A stretch of 64,000 bases of DNA, taken from assembly GCA_030549495.1 (NCBI GenBank), contig JAUIRK010000597.1, positions 50,043-114,042 on the forward strand. The letters are read 5' to 3'. Numbering within the stretch: the first letter of the stretch is position 1; each line of letters opens with the position of its first letter. Positions 36,101 to 46,721 of the stretch are shown piece after piece. Source of the DNA: Nectonema munidae. Lineage: Eukaryota > Nematomorpha > Nectonematoida > Nectonematidae. A program made the position numbers and the translations under genes. The notes under the pieces are model-generated. The model saw nothing but the letters and a program-made list of their open reading frames with translations, searched no databases and was not told the DNA's origin.

Positions 36101-39100
36101 GATGCCAGCTGTGTATTGGACGCGGGAAGGCAGCCAAGTGCTAATGTTTCCTGGACAGCCTCATGGAAGATTTTTCGTATCAACTGACGGAGAACTAAAG
36201 ATTTCCGGAGTACAAATAGAGGATCAGGGCTTTTATGTGTGTTCTGCTTTGAGCGTTGCTGGAAATACGATTGCTAAAGCGTACTTGGAAGTCCTATCTT
36301 CTGTGAAAAGCCTTTCTCCCCCTCCCATTATACTGAGAGGACCGTCCAATCAAACATTGGCTGTCAACAGCGTTGCTAATATTCCTTGCACAGCCACTGG
36401 AAACCCTAAGCCAACTATCCTATGGTACAAAGATGCCAGTTCTTTGGTTTTAGGTCCTGAAGTTAGATTTTCTCTTCAACAAAATGGAAATTTACAAATC
36501 CAAGGTTTTTTTAATAACAATTAAGATCATATATACAAAAAAATATTCAAGGTATTTCTTCTTCAGTAAATAAATATAAAAGACAGATCATTCTATTTTT
36601 CATTGATAAATTAACTTATGACAATCTTTGTAATAAAAAAGGCGAACCTTTACTCCACGTATAAATAACGAAAATATAATTGATTTTTTTTTACAATTTT
36701 CATATATTCATAAATTACATCTGCAATGAACACTAAAAACTTATCTAGAAGATTTTTTTATTTTCCATTAAGAAAGGTTAATTTGTGTCAAAGGTAAAGA
36801 TAGCGTGGGGTGTTTTCATCGAGAAGGCATAATTGCGCCGCTTGTATCGAACTATAAGAAAGTAGGCTTGATGCGGGATCGAACCCAGGACCCTGAGTTA
36901 TCTAAACTCAGTTTCCTAACCTAACCTAACTTTTTATCTAAACTCAGTACCTAATCAACCTTACTCACGCCCCAAACTTAAACTAAACTAACGCCATAAC
37001 TTAAACTAAATAATAAAAGAGTGAATAAGAAAAGATTTCTGTCGAAGAAGTAAATATGGAAATAACGAGAAACGATGTGAAAATAATTTATGCCATGAAA
37101 ATTTAGCAGTAATTCGACCCTGGTTGTGATGATAAATATTTGTACGAGATAGCGGTTAATTTTCTAGCTGTCTGATTTCTATTTGGGTTACACCATTGGA
37201 AATAGGCGTGAGCTGTGCCCACAATTCTTCATACGCATCTTTGTATATTCTGGGATGTTTGTTCCTTATTGTTATCCAATTTTCAATTGTGATTAGTTTT
37301 CGGTATGACAAGTAGATTTTTACAAGTGGTATAAAATGAACAACTGCACTCACGTGTATAGCTGTGATACAGTATTTTCCATACTTTACATTTCTACGCA
37401 CATACACATATAAGGAATCACATATGCAACGAGCTATGTAGCGAGATTGGAAAAAACATTATTGACGTATCGGAAAGGCAGGCTCTCTGGGCAACATTTC
37501 TACTATAAGCATTTGATTGTTAAGATTTAAAGAAAGCAGATACTGGAATATACACATGCATTGCTAGCAATGACGCAGGCTCAACTTCTTGGTCCGCCAC
37601 CTTATCAGTTGAGTATCCTACGAATCCTGACGTAATATTTTATAGAATACCACAAGCATCTACTCTCCCAGGTTTGATTCGATAGATTGTGTAACGAGAA
37701 TTGCAAAACTATTTAACCGTTTATTTAAAGGTCCTCCTGGAAAACCAGAATTCGTGAATAAAACGTCAAGCGAAGTTTGGCTGAAGTGGCGCTTGACGAG
37801 TCTGCACGGTTCTTCGCAAATCATTGGGTACATGATTGAGTACTACAGCAAAGACTCAGAGTCAGGCTGGATAGTGTGCGCTCGAAGAATTTCGGATAAT
37901 CAATACATCGTTAAAAACTTGAAGCCTTTCACAACGCACGTCTTCATCATACGAGCTGAAAATTCTTATGGAGTAGGATTTCCAAGCGCTATCAGTGACA
38001 GCATCACCACGAAGAGAGATTTGAGTTCGCAAAAGTTGCTGAATTTCGACTTAGCTCAAGTACAAGAAAAGCTATCAGAAAGCATTGTCAATTTACGTGA
38101 GGGGCGAGCTCTAAGTTCTACGTCAATAAAAATACGCTGGCAGGTATTTCCTTTTAAATTTATATAACTTTCAACTTTTTTAAATGATTTACTTTATTTG
38201 AAGGATTTTTATTCGGTATGCCGCCCCCTTTTAATACCAATGATCCAAAAATGGTCAGCAGACAGTGCCCAGTTTTTAAGCGAAAACAATAGAAATTCCA
38301 TAAAATCATATACTTTTCTCGTTAATACTGCTTAACTTTCCCAAACAAGGATATATTATAAGGATGCAACACATCCTACTCTTATCAAAAGTGTTGAGTT
38401 TTGACGAGAAGATGCGAGAATTTTTAGTCAGTTAAAAATGATTTTAGTGTGAGGCGAAATTTTGGTTTATTTTAATGAATATTGTTTCTGTGCGCTTAAG
38501 TGACTAATTCGATTCCCAAGCTTTCCTTTTCAATAGACTTTCTATTTAATTTCATTGAAGGGAAGAGTTCACCTGCGTTCCCTTTGGAAACATTACTTTA
38601 AAACGGGTTAACAATAAACTTTTTGATCTTTGTGATATAATGCAGTATCTACTTGAGCATCCCTGGAGTGTACATTGGTGTCGGTATGAATTTTAGCGGT
38701 TAAGGATAAGCGTGACACCAGTATCCTAAAAATATAAATCATCTTTGAGTGTATAAAATCCCATTGGAAAAAAAACAGATGATTGGTCTTAAAAATTATG
38801 GTCCGCAAAGTGTTAGGCAGGCGTTTTTGAAAACAAAACAACTTCAAATGTGTAAAAAGTTTTTATATAACTTGAAGCAGACGAATTTTATTTTATTGGA
38901 CACTGGTGAACCATTAGGTCTGGAAGGTTGATAGTCTTCGGTTTTTTTTCTGGTATAAAATTAATCAAGAGATTTGAATGAACAATAACTGAAACTTATT
39001 GGTTGTACTTATTTTAGGTTTTGAAGTACCTAGAATATGTTCAAGGTTTTTACGTAAAATATCGATCCAGCGGCTCCCTTTCGAATGCAGAATATCATAC

Positions 39101-41442
39101 GATAACTCTTATGCAGAATGATAAATTCGAATTCGTTGTGACAAAGCTGGAAAAATTTCACGAATACACCTTTTTGGTTACACCTTTTTACGACGCCATT
39201 GAAGGCAGTCCAAGCAACATTTTGACCCTGCAGACATTTCAAGATGGTATGTGAAATTTATTAACTTCCTCCTCTCTTCACCTTTAAATATTTTGTGTTT
39301 AGTGCCTTCTGCGTCACCAGCAAACGTTCGCGCCCAGTTGCTAAGTTTGACGAGTGTGGTTGTGGGATGGGCAGCACCTCTAAAAGCGCATCAAAATGGA
39401 CTGCTTCAAGGTTACAACTTGGTGTGCTTGGATTCAAACGAGCTGAATGTAGCTTATGGACATTTGAACGTTACAGTCAACAGCTCTATAACTTCCCTCA
39501 CCCTTTTCAACTTGACACAAGGAGCGTTGTACAAGATTCAAGTCGCCTCATTCACTTCAAAAGGCCTGGGTCCCTACAGCCTCCCTCTTTATGTTCACTT
39601 AGGTATTTTTTGAATAAACATTTCCTCACTCTTTTACAAATGTGACTTTACCTAAAACAAAAAAGACTATTTATTAGTTTTTAGAGCATTTGCGTCTTAG
39701 TATTCATATTTTTAAATGATCGCTAAATGCTCAAAACTGTACTAGTTGTTATTTCAGGGCTAATTGATTAAAAAAGAGGGCAAGTCTTTAAAGTGTGCTT
39801 GACCTGTTTTCACTATTTCATAATATTTAGATGCAAGTCAACTGCCGCATTCATCTGTTAACCCAGTGTCTACAACTTTCGCTTCTAAGCTACGCAAACC
39901 ATGGTTCATTGCCCTCCTTGGAGCGTCGATTTGGCTAATTATCCTTGTCCTGGGTGTTGTCATTTACAAAAAACTGAAATACAGAAAGAAAGTTCCATCC
40001 GAGCAATATATTTACAAGCCCAGAACTGCCTACAACCAAGCAAGTAGTAATAACAAGGCTATGAACTCGAATGTCCAGGATATTTTGTGGATAGATAACC
40101 AAGGCTGGCCTGTTCAAAGCGAGCATCCGCACTCTACATTATTTGGACATCCCTGCTGTGTTATAGGAAATCCAATTAATGCAATTCAACAAAACAAAGG
40201 TTCCAATATGATGAACAACCATCAAGGTACACTTTTGATCAAACATTTTTTTTCATTCATAAGTACATTCTTTTAATTCAAAACGTCTTCATCAATTAAA
40301 TAGTAGCAATAAGTACGTTGCATAGTTAGTTCAATAATGATTTATTTAAATTTCTTTCTCTCGATTTAACTATGTGTTCCTTCGTTACAATCAGAGTAAA
40401 TTAATATTTCCATGCTCTAGTTATTTGAAGATCCCATTGAAATGAAATGGATTCATTATTTTGTTGTATTTTAGGAGATGTGTACTGTTGCTCTACTTGC
40501 ACTTCAAATAACAACAACTGCCACACCCATAACTCCAGAGTGTCAAATGTGCCCATATATGAAACACCTTTATACCCAAATGAAAATTATCATTCTGGAT
40601 ACTACACCAAGAATAAATGCAATCACCACTCTGGAAGTATTCACAATCACATTCACTCAAGTGCAGTTCCCGATCAATTGCATAATGAGCACTGTCATTT
40701 AGCATTTTATGATTCCGCTAATCCCCATAATAACAGTAATGGATTATACGCCACAACGACACTAATAAATAGCAATGCCTCAACCAATAACATATGCTAC
40801 TGCCGTCACCAGAACTTACATCACTATCACGATCCATATCACGAATTTTCTCAGACGAATCAAATGGGCAACAAAGGAAACAATAATGGCGGGATGCAGA
40901 CTTCACAAACGAAGCCATCTCATTATTTCTTAAACGAAGAAAATAAAAGCAATCTCCTCTTAGGTTCCTTGACTTCCTTGAATTGTGCTCAAAACTTGAA
41001 TGGCGAATGCAGTAAAAAGAATGAAGTTGATCACAATTTAATTTTCGAAAATGAAAACTGCATGCATCCAACGGAAAACAAAAACAACAACAACGATTCC
41101 AATCCTCCCCCATCTTCTTGTGTTCGCAATAATCAAAATGTCTTCCGCCTCTCTCAAGTCATTCTGCCGCCTCCCCCTCCTTTGCCTACTAATGTGTACA
41201 CGGGCGCATCATCTAACCTTCCGCCATTCAACTTTTATCCAAGTAGCAAAAGAATTCTGCCTCAAACAACGAGAGATAACAACTTTTTGGAAAATAATCA
41301 GCATTTGCCTTTTGAGCATTTAATATTAAATGCAGAAAATAACTACACTCCCAGTAATGTTGAAAACAATGAGCACTATTCAGCAAAAGCATCAAAAGAG
41401 TTGTTCAACGATTCTTCATGTCAAAATATCTCAATCATTTAA
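32951..41442 (+). CDS. robo: Roundabout-type axon-guidance receptor, 5' end not resolved
   Basis: Roundabout proteins are single-pass receptors for secreted Slit that steer axons and migrating cells. Ten exons join in frame to about 1,150 residues: 32951-33190, 33255-33406, 33908-34103, 36094-36504, 37525-37671, 37731-38143, 39018-39246, 39303-39602, 39831-40226 and 40475-41442. All internal junctions use GT/AG, and phase 1 dominates, as in Ig and FN3 exon families. The domain order is Ig2, Ig3, Ig4, Ig5, FN3 x3, transmembrane helix, then tail. Ig identity comes from markers such as YWTREGSQVL (Robo Ig4) and SNQTLAVNS (Robo Ig5). Fly Robo1 is about 1,400 residues. The missing part is mainly the signal peptide and Ig1, either farther upstream or absent. 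Repeats sit in introns 3, 4 and 6. Confidence 0.9.
33255..33406 (+). CDS. robo: robo exon, first half of Ig3
   Basis: It follows a 64-bp intron with acceptor TTTTAG. KPTFVKPPEDKTVLAGEDV starts the domain, FECIVKGKPSP carries the first Cys, and IIWKRREG the core Trp. It ends in phase 0 before GTAATA. Confidence 0.9.
33908..34103 (+). CDS. robo: robo exon, end of Ig3 and start of Ig4
   Basis: ESTALLIKKV and SDEGEYVCEGRNSIG complete Ig3. RPSFLVTPKDVRVGLNEVA to FECRTTG begins Ig4. This exon is noticeably richer in G+C than the other Robo exons. It ends in phase 1 before GTAACA. Confidence 0.9.
34154..34269 (+). mobile_element. TTAA-flanked miniature element, family D (copy 2), in robo intron 3
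   Basis: Starts CCCTTTGATGACC and ends TTGTGAAAGGG, with TTAA at 34150-34153 and 34270-34273. It is the most intact copy and shows the CCC...GGG ends and TTAA duplication typical of piggyBac-type mobilisation. Confidence 0.75.
34998..35098. repeat. Degenerate CTAACN hexamer array in robo intron 3
   Basis: About 16 imperfect units such as CTAACA, CTAACC, CTAATT and CTACTA in a row. A decayed simple repeat. The leucine/valine-rich reverse-strand frame across it (34918-35106) is an artefact of the repeat. Confidence 0.6.
36094..36504 (+). CDS. robo: robo exon, rest of Ig4 and most of Ig5
   Basis: KPMPAVYWTREGSQVLMFPG and YVCSALSVAGNTIAKAYLEV are strongly Robo Ig4-like. PPPIILRGPSNQTLAVNSV opens Ig5, with IPCTATGNPKPTILWYKDAS holding its first Cys and core Trp. 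It ends in phase 1 before GTTTTT, a weak donor, but the join to the next exon restores Ig5. Confidence 0.93.
36801..36972 (-). mobile_element. SINE family 1, subfamily a, carrying a telomere-like insert (robo intron 4)
   Basis: The same SINE as at 30178-30310, with A and B boxes on the reverse strand. Inside it, TATCTAAACTCAGT (36899-36912) is repeated exactly at 36935-36948. The two copies flank a 22-bp insert whose core is (CCTAA)3, the arthropod telomere repeat. Confidence 0.8.
37525..37671 (+). CDS. robo: robo exon, end of Ig5 and linker
   Basis: LKKADTGIYTCIASNDAGS gives the second Cys of Ig5. A short linker ending ASTLPG leads to the first FN3 domain. The acceptor GTTAAG and phase match the preceding exon. 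Confidence 0.88.
37731..38143 (+). CDS. robo: robo exon, FN3-1 and start of FN3-2
   Basis: It opens PPGKPEFVNKTSSEVWLKW and continues through SSQIIGYMIEYYSKDSESGW, IVKNLKPFTTHVFIIRAENS and YGVGFPS, a full FN3 domain. LAQVQEKLSESIVNLREG and STSIKIRWQ begin FN3-2, matching the VQ.EL..A.V.L linker of fly Robo. Only 59 bp of intron precede it. It ends in phase 0. Confidence 0.93.
38704..38812 (-). mobile_element. Miniature element, family D (copy 3), in robo intron 6
   Basis: An inverted copy of the family at 57-181 and 34154-34269. On the reverse strand it begins CACTTTGCGGACCATAATTT. The flanks are TTAA (38700-38703) and TTAG (38813-38816). Confidence 0.65.
39018..39246 (+). CDS. robo: robo exon, rest of FN3-2
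   Basis: VLKYLEYVQGFYVKYRSSGS, FEFVVTKLEKFHEYTFLVTP and FYDAIEGSPSN correspond to the Robo FN3-2 pattern QGYKI.YRPSG...V..L.K...Y.....PF. It ends in phase 1 before GTATGT. Confidence 0.93.
39303..39602 (+). CDS. robo: robo exon, FN3-3
   Basis: A 300-nt, phase 1-1 exon coding for one FN3 domain. PSASPANVRAQLLSLTSVVV then GWAAPLKAHQNGLLQGYNLV parallels the fly SW.PP...QNG..QEY.V.C block. YKIQVASFTSKGLGPYS closes it. Confidence 0.93.
39831..40226 (+). CDS. robo: robo exon, transmembrane segment and start of tail
   Basis: A short extracellular stalk is followed by WFIALLGASIWLIILVLGVV then IYKKLKYRKK: one membrane helix with a basic stop-transfer sequence, type I topology. The tail begins with an ILWIDNQGWP block. 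It ends in phase 1 before GTACAC. Confidence 0.93.
40475..41442 (+). CDS. robo: robo terminal exon, cytoplasmic tail
   Basis: About 322 residues ending in TAA. GLYATTTLI (40741-40767) matches the CC1 tyrosine motif (YATT.LI). ILPPPPPLPT (41161-41190) matches the CC2 proline motif that binds Ena/VASP EVH1 domains. No clear CC3 is seen after it. The first third is unusually rich in Asn, His and Cys (CCSTCTSNNNNCHTH, then runs of His), unlike typical Robo tails. Other frames of this exon on both strands are shadows. Confidence 0.9.
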
Positions 41443-41564
41443 GTTTAGCTGGAGGTATTACATGTTATCGTCTTGAAGGTATAACTAGTCCTCAAATTTG
41501 TCATTGAATTTTCATACTATGCCATTATGGCGTGGCAGTAAAGAGTTGGAAAGTGGTCAGAATT

Positions 41565-41570
41565 AATAAA
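41565..41570 (+). terminator. Candidate poly(A) signal of robo
   Basis: AATAAA about 120 bp after the Robo stop codon. Confidence 0.45.
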
Positions 41571-42298
41571 TTCAAAATACCAATTTATGTTTGTAGAACA
41601 AATTATTTTTTATTTATTAGTAAATTTTGTTATCTTTTTACTTTTTTACATATATACTTTTGACATTGATAAACTTTTTTAAAAAGCGAACCAACTTAAA
41701 AATCTTTGCATAGACTAAATTTAACAATGAAAGATGTGTGAATTAAAGTGGCCTAAAACAGTCGCTTCAAATCTTCTAGTTAGTAATGACATGACTGTTT
41801 TACGCAACAAGATGGCCACTGCAAAATTTCACAAATACTCTAAAAATTCAGTTCTGCCAGTTGTATTTAATTTTAAAGAAAAATGTTTGAAATTTATATA
41901 AAGGAAAAACTAAAGTATATCTTGCATATGCAAAAAAAATAAATACTTTAAACGTAAGATTAAGTAAAATGAATCAAAAGTGAACCTGTGCTGTAGCAAC
42001 ACAAATATAATAGTACCAATCGCAATATCTACATGTCAAACTATAGTACTTTCTATCTAGACGAAATTCATATGACTATTTCAGCGTCACACTGGAGATG
42101 TACAAACTTCATTTTTTCTTCCAAAATCTCTACATCAGAGAATAGAAAAACATTTTGGAAGATGGTTTATGCACCTGCGATTAAAATGAAATGATACGTA
42201 GGCATTCCTAATTTAGAAAATTTCACTTACAATTAATTAAAAAAGATAAAATAAATTTAATTATATAGCAATTTGCAAAAAATTTGATCAATCTTTAG
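41571..42298. other. Robo 3' flank, AT-rich
   Basis: No gene or repeat recognised. It may include more of the 3' UTR. Confidence 0.45.
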
Positions 42299-44075
42299 CA
42301 GTGGCGTAGCCAGAAAACAAAAGTTGAAGGGGTTTAAAAAGAATTTTAAACATTTTATACGTAAAGCAGACATTTTTACTAAAAAAGAATGTAGTTAAAG
42401 CACATGTACTTTAAGAATTTCAGTAATGTGATATCAATAAAAAAATTCTTATTTTTATTTTGAAATCATGAAGTGTCACACAAAATTTATTTTTTTCAAA
42501 AAAGTTGAATCCCGGACTTTCTGGAAAAAAAATTCAAGATTTCATTGTTGACAATTTTTTTTGTATAATCTTTCAGATACGAAAGAAGCATAAGATTCTT
42601 CTTTCTTTCATGCAGCATTGAGCATCGTTGACTTCTTAAAACTCTTTTCAGGCAGGAAAACGATCTTTCATATGAGGCTGTATAGTAATTGCACCTTTGA
42701 ATGAAAAATTCATTATTTTCAAAATATATATTTTTTGAAGTTTTCAAAATTTTTACCTACATACAAATTGTACACACTTTTGAATGCATCTTTTAAAGGA
42801 TTCAAAATACACCAAAATCCTTTAAAGAGTTCGTTGTTGTATCAAACTCTTTCTTGTAATTTTTTGCAACCAGAATCTGACTTCAAAATAAACGTCAACT
42901 ACAATTCCGAGATGCTTTAGAAGAAATTTTAATGCCTCCACATCCAAAAAGTTTTCACTGCTTGGCCATAGGTTTTCGATACTTTTAATCAAACTGTTTT
43001 GTCCTTCTGCAAACCTATCAAAAACAATTTTAAATATTCAAACACATATGCATAAATTTTTGAAGATTCGATAATACCTATTATTTATTCCTTCAATAGT
43101 TATATCGATGACTTCATTGAAGTTGCTGAGATAATCAGATCGATTGTCACAATTTGTCTGACCCGTGGGAGTCATTACGATACTCTCTTGAAACTTTTTT
43201 GGAGTTTTTTTGACTCTTTGATGGATACTCTTCAAAAGTTTCATATTTCACACAATTTTCTTATCAAGTTTCCGAATGAATATCCATCGTTTCTTATTTT
43301 ACTTAATTCATTTCTAACTGAGAGCACAAGTTTCAAGGTTTAAAAGGCATCACTGTTTTTGCCCCTAAATTAAAAAAAAAAGCACATCGGTATGAGTCTA
43401 AAAAATAAAAAGCACCATTTACTTGTGCGTATGAATTGATAGGAAGCAAAACTTTATTAAGAAGTTGTAAAACGAAAATAAACTTCTTTTTAATTTGCAA
43501 CAAAATGCTTTGAGCTTCGATTCTCATGGTTCGATTTATTATTTGAACAAATTTCAAATACTTTTATGAGTTGATCAAAGTTATGGATTATCGAGTTTGT
43601 GGAATCAAAAAAAACCGTCCATCTTTGTTCGATAATTATTTTTTCTCCATCCTAAACTTTGGCTACATTAGGTTTTTTAACAAAACTATAGACAAGTTTG
43701 AAAATAGTTAGGCATCTTGACATATCACTCACGTAGTTCAGTGCACAATTACCAGATGCATTTGAAGATTCATACAGTGCAAACAAGGTATATTATTTTT
43801 CAAAGCTTCGGAAATCAACTTCTGTACCCCATTGTTAACACCTTAATTTATTTCAAAATGAAAAGTCATAATCTTTTTGGTAAATACAAAAACAGAAGAA
43901 CCTGACATAACAAATGTCCCATCGTAACATTGGCAAATTATTTTTTCTTTTTTAATCTTCAGCCGGTCAAGTGTATCTAATATACATCTAGCGATACCTT
44001 TAGCTGATAAATCGTCAAAATTCTCTTTACATTCACCTTTATAATAGTATCTTACAACGTAAAATTGAGTATTAA
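42299..44075 (-). pseudogene. hAT transposase fossil (ZMYM1/DUF4371 type)
   Basis: Reading the reverse strand from the right: IARCILDTLDRLKIKKEKII, CQCYDGTFVMSG, NNGVQKLISEALKNN and CLHCMNLQMHLV (43780-44075) match the catalytic core with its CxGYDGAxNMSG block. RMRIEAQSILLQIKK-like helices follow (43333-43557), then DYLSNFNEVIDITIEGINNR (43100-43160). The ERSFSCLKRVLRS and HERKKNLMLLS blocks of the C-terminal dimerisation domain lie at 42560-42680. The frame changes several times and has stops. The 3' terminus is CAGTGGCGTAGCCAGAAAAC at 42299, a common hAT end. The 5' terminus was not found. Confidence 0.75.
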
Positions 44076-44738
44076 AGCAATCATTATTTGAAAAAGATTA
44101 ATAAATTTTAAAGTGAATTTTTTAAAAGAACAATTTACAGAAAATTGTAATGTAAATTTTTGTAAACATAAGGAGTGGCCATTTTTTAGTCGAAGTCATA
44201 AGTAAGCTGGCGTTGAGATTAATAAGTTAAGTATATGCAGTTAGTATTTAAAAGACTTGTGAGACTTTCCATATTACCTTTCTTGTTATAAGAATGCAAT
44301 AAAAGCGGATGTTGTTATTTTCATCATCACCAAAATTTTTTTATCAAATTGATGTTTAGTTTCATTCAATAATTACATGGGTAAACATTTTCAAGTTTTA
44401 ATGTGAAGGAAATAGTAAAATCCAGTTTTTGCAAACATTTATCATCCTTCCTTCCAGGTTAAGTTTGGTGTTTATTGTCGAAATTTTAGTTGTTTTTTCA
44501 CGTGGGCGCTATCATTCAAAAATAATGTAATCGCTTTATAGTGAACACCTTTATTCAGCCCCTAGAGTGTCCAAAATATAGAGGTTTTATTGTATTTGAA
44601 ACCTTTTAAATTGAAAATTGACCTTATAACATTGTCGAGTCTAAAAATACTATTTTGTCTACGTCAAAAGATTTTGCAAGTAACTCGTGCGGCTGAACTC
44701 CTATCATTTGGAAGAAACAGACTCCTACTTTACGATCC
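44076..44738. other. AT-rich spacer between two transposon fossils
   Basis: It probably contains the lost 5' part of the hAT and the 5' end of the piggyBac. Neither could be delimited. Confidence 0.4.
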
Positions 44739-44778
44739 AGTGTCCTAAAATTATTGTATATCACTATTACAGGACACT
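44739..44778. repeat. Small perfect inverted repeat
   Basis: AGTGTCCT (44739-44746) and AGGACACT (44771-44778) with a 24-bp loop, just before the first piggyBac-like frame. Confidence 0.6.
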
Positions 44779-46510
44779 TTAAACCGAGAGGACATATGTC
44801 AGTTCATAAAAAATTCTCATTTAAAAAAAAGATTCGTAGTTTCATTGTGAAAAAAGATTGCATTGAAGAGTGCCTCTTACCCGAAGTGATGATGAAAGCG
44901 AAAATTATGAAAATTTCAACTTGGATGTTGAGGATCAGCAGTTTTTGGAAGAAGATGATGAAAATCAAGCAGAAGAGATTGAAATTGTAGATTCTCAACT
45001 CAAAGAGTTACACTCCGTTTGTTTCACAAGACCTTGAAATTAGAGATTTTACATGGACAAAAAGAGATTAGTGTTTTTCCATACCGTTGTCCTATAGAAG
45101 TTGGGGTAAGATAAATGATCAAATTGAAAACAAGAAATACGAATTGTTATGAAATTTTTTCGAAAACTTGTAATTTTGACATTTTAATGCATGATTTACT
45201 CAATCAAAACAAAATTTACATGAATCAAAAAGGAATTGTAGGAGAAATAGATTTTAAAGAGATTGTTTTATAGGTATACACTTGTGTATGGGCGTACATA
45301 ACCTGCCAAGGTTGAGGGATTATTGGAGTACGTGTTCAATTTTGGGCTTAACTTTTATGGCTAATCTAATGACTCGCGATCGTTTCTTTTTTTTACGTTC
45401 TGTTCTACATTACAATGACAATAGGAAGTGTCTCCCTATTAAAGATCCAAAACATGATACAATTCATAAAGTTAGAACAGTATTCGAGCTTTTCAAATAG
45501 CTATGACTTCTACACATCAACAATCAATTGATGAGATTAAGTTCAAAGAAATCAATTTGTTAAACAGTTTATAAAAAATAAACCTGTAAAATGAAGCTTT
45601 TGTGTCGTTATGATAGTTTGTCTGGTTATCTTTTTGGGTGTCATTTGTATGCTGGGAAAACTGAAGAAGTGAAGAATGGGTTTACACTTGGTGAAAGGGT
45701 AGTAAAAAAATTGACCAAAAACTTGAAAGGATCTGGAGTAGAGCTATACATGGACAACTTTTTTTTTCACTTAATTTGATTAGAGATTTGGGAAATAATA
45801 AAATTTATGCCTGTGGAACAGTGAGAAAGAATCATAAAGGTAAGCTAAAATTTTTTTTACCGAACAAAGAGATGAAAAGAGGAGACGTTGAATACTTTGT
45901 TTCTGATGCTTGTGGAGTTGTCAAATGGATGGACAACAGGTCTGTACTTATTTTGTCAAATTTTTTAAACGCAAAAGAAACAAAGTTTATAGAAAGGAAG
46001 AAGAAGTCAAAAGAAAAAGAGAAGGTGTGCTGTCCAATAATTATATCTGAGTATAATAAATATATAGGAGGAGTTGATACAATGGGACAATTGTCATGTT
46101 ATTATAAAAATGAAAGAAGATCAAAAACAAAATATTATCACAAAATCTTATTTGAGTTATTAGAAATTGGAATCAATAATTCATAGATTTTATATAAAAA
46201 AAATTTTTTAACTCGTTCTCCAACAAAAATCAAGCTTGTCTATCTTCAGTTGAATTTAGAATGGGGATTATTAAAGTAATAGACTCTGATTTTTGCTCAA
46301 GAAGAAATAATCTTACAAAGAGTTCGAGCACAGCACACGATATTACTACTACGCCATTACATTTAGTTTAAGCCGTTGAAAAAAGAGGAAGATGCAAATT
46401 ATGTAGTTCCAAAAAAACAGGAGTCAAAGACCTCGTTTCGATGTATGACTTGTTCTATTTTTCTTTGTTGTTCCACAAAAAGAAACTGTTTCAAGCAATT
46501 CCATGAACTT
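44754..46510 (+). pseudogene. piggyBac transposase fossil (PGBD-like)
   Basis: Blocks in order: NLPRLRDYWSTCSILGLTF and LMTRDRFFFLRSVLHYNDN (45300-45425), QQSIDEIKFKE with the first catalytic Asp (about 45520), KLLCRYDSLSGYLFGCHLYA (45594-45653), LYMDNFFF with the second Asp (about 45745), ACGTVRKNHKGKLKFFLPNK (45810-45870) and EYNKYIGGVDTMGQLSCYY with the third Asp (about 46050-46105). A cysteine-rich tail (RCKLCSS, then FRCMTCSIFLCC and CFKQFH in another frame) ends near 46505. At least three frame breaks make it non-functional. Confidence 0.88.
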
Positions 46511-46563
46511 TGATTTTGTTCAAGTCAATAAAGTTTTGTATTAAAACTCTTTACTTTTTATTA

Positions 46564-46721
46564 CCCTTCAGTCCGACAGTGACAAATATGTCCGATTCGT
46601 ATTCTTGACTAAAACATGAAAAATAATCTTTTTTTAAAAAAAAAGTCTTCAAAACATAATTGTAAGAACATGTAATATATGAAAAGATAAAAAAGAAAAA
46701 AAATTTCTCAGACTGAAAGGG
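46564..46721. mobile_element. Short inverted-repeat element or piggyBac end
   Basis: CCCTTCAGTCCGACAG at the left and, reading inward from the right, CCCTTTCAGTCTGAG. The CCCTT ends resemble piggyBac termini, but no TTAA flank is present. It lies just past the piggyBac fossil and could be that element's right end or a separate 158-bp MITE. Confidence 0.45.

Noticed and set aside
39295-39645. Alternative 116-codon frame over the FN3-3 exon
   Set aside because: Out of frame with Robo splicing. The in-frame reading gives a clear FN3 domain.
40493-41323. Other frames in the Robo terminal exon, including a 131-codon reverse frame
   Set aside because: Shadows of the His/Asn-rich coding frame. The + strand frame carries the CC motifs.
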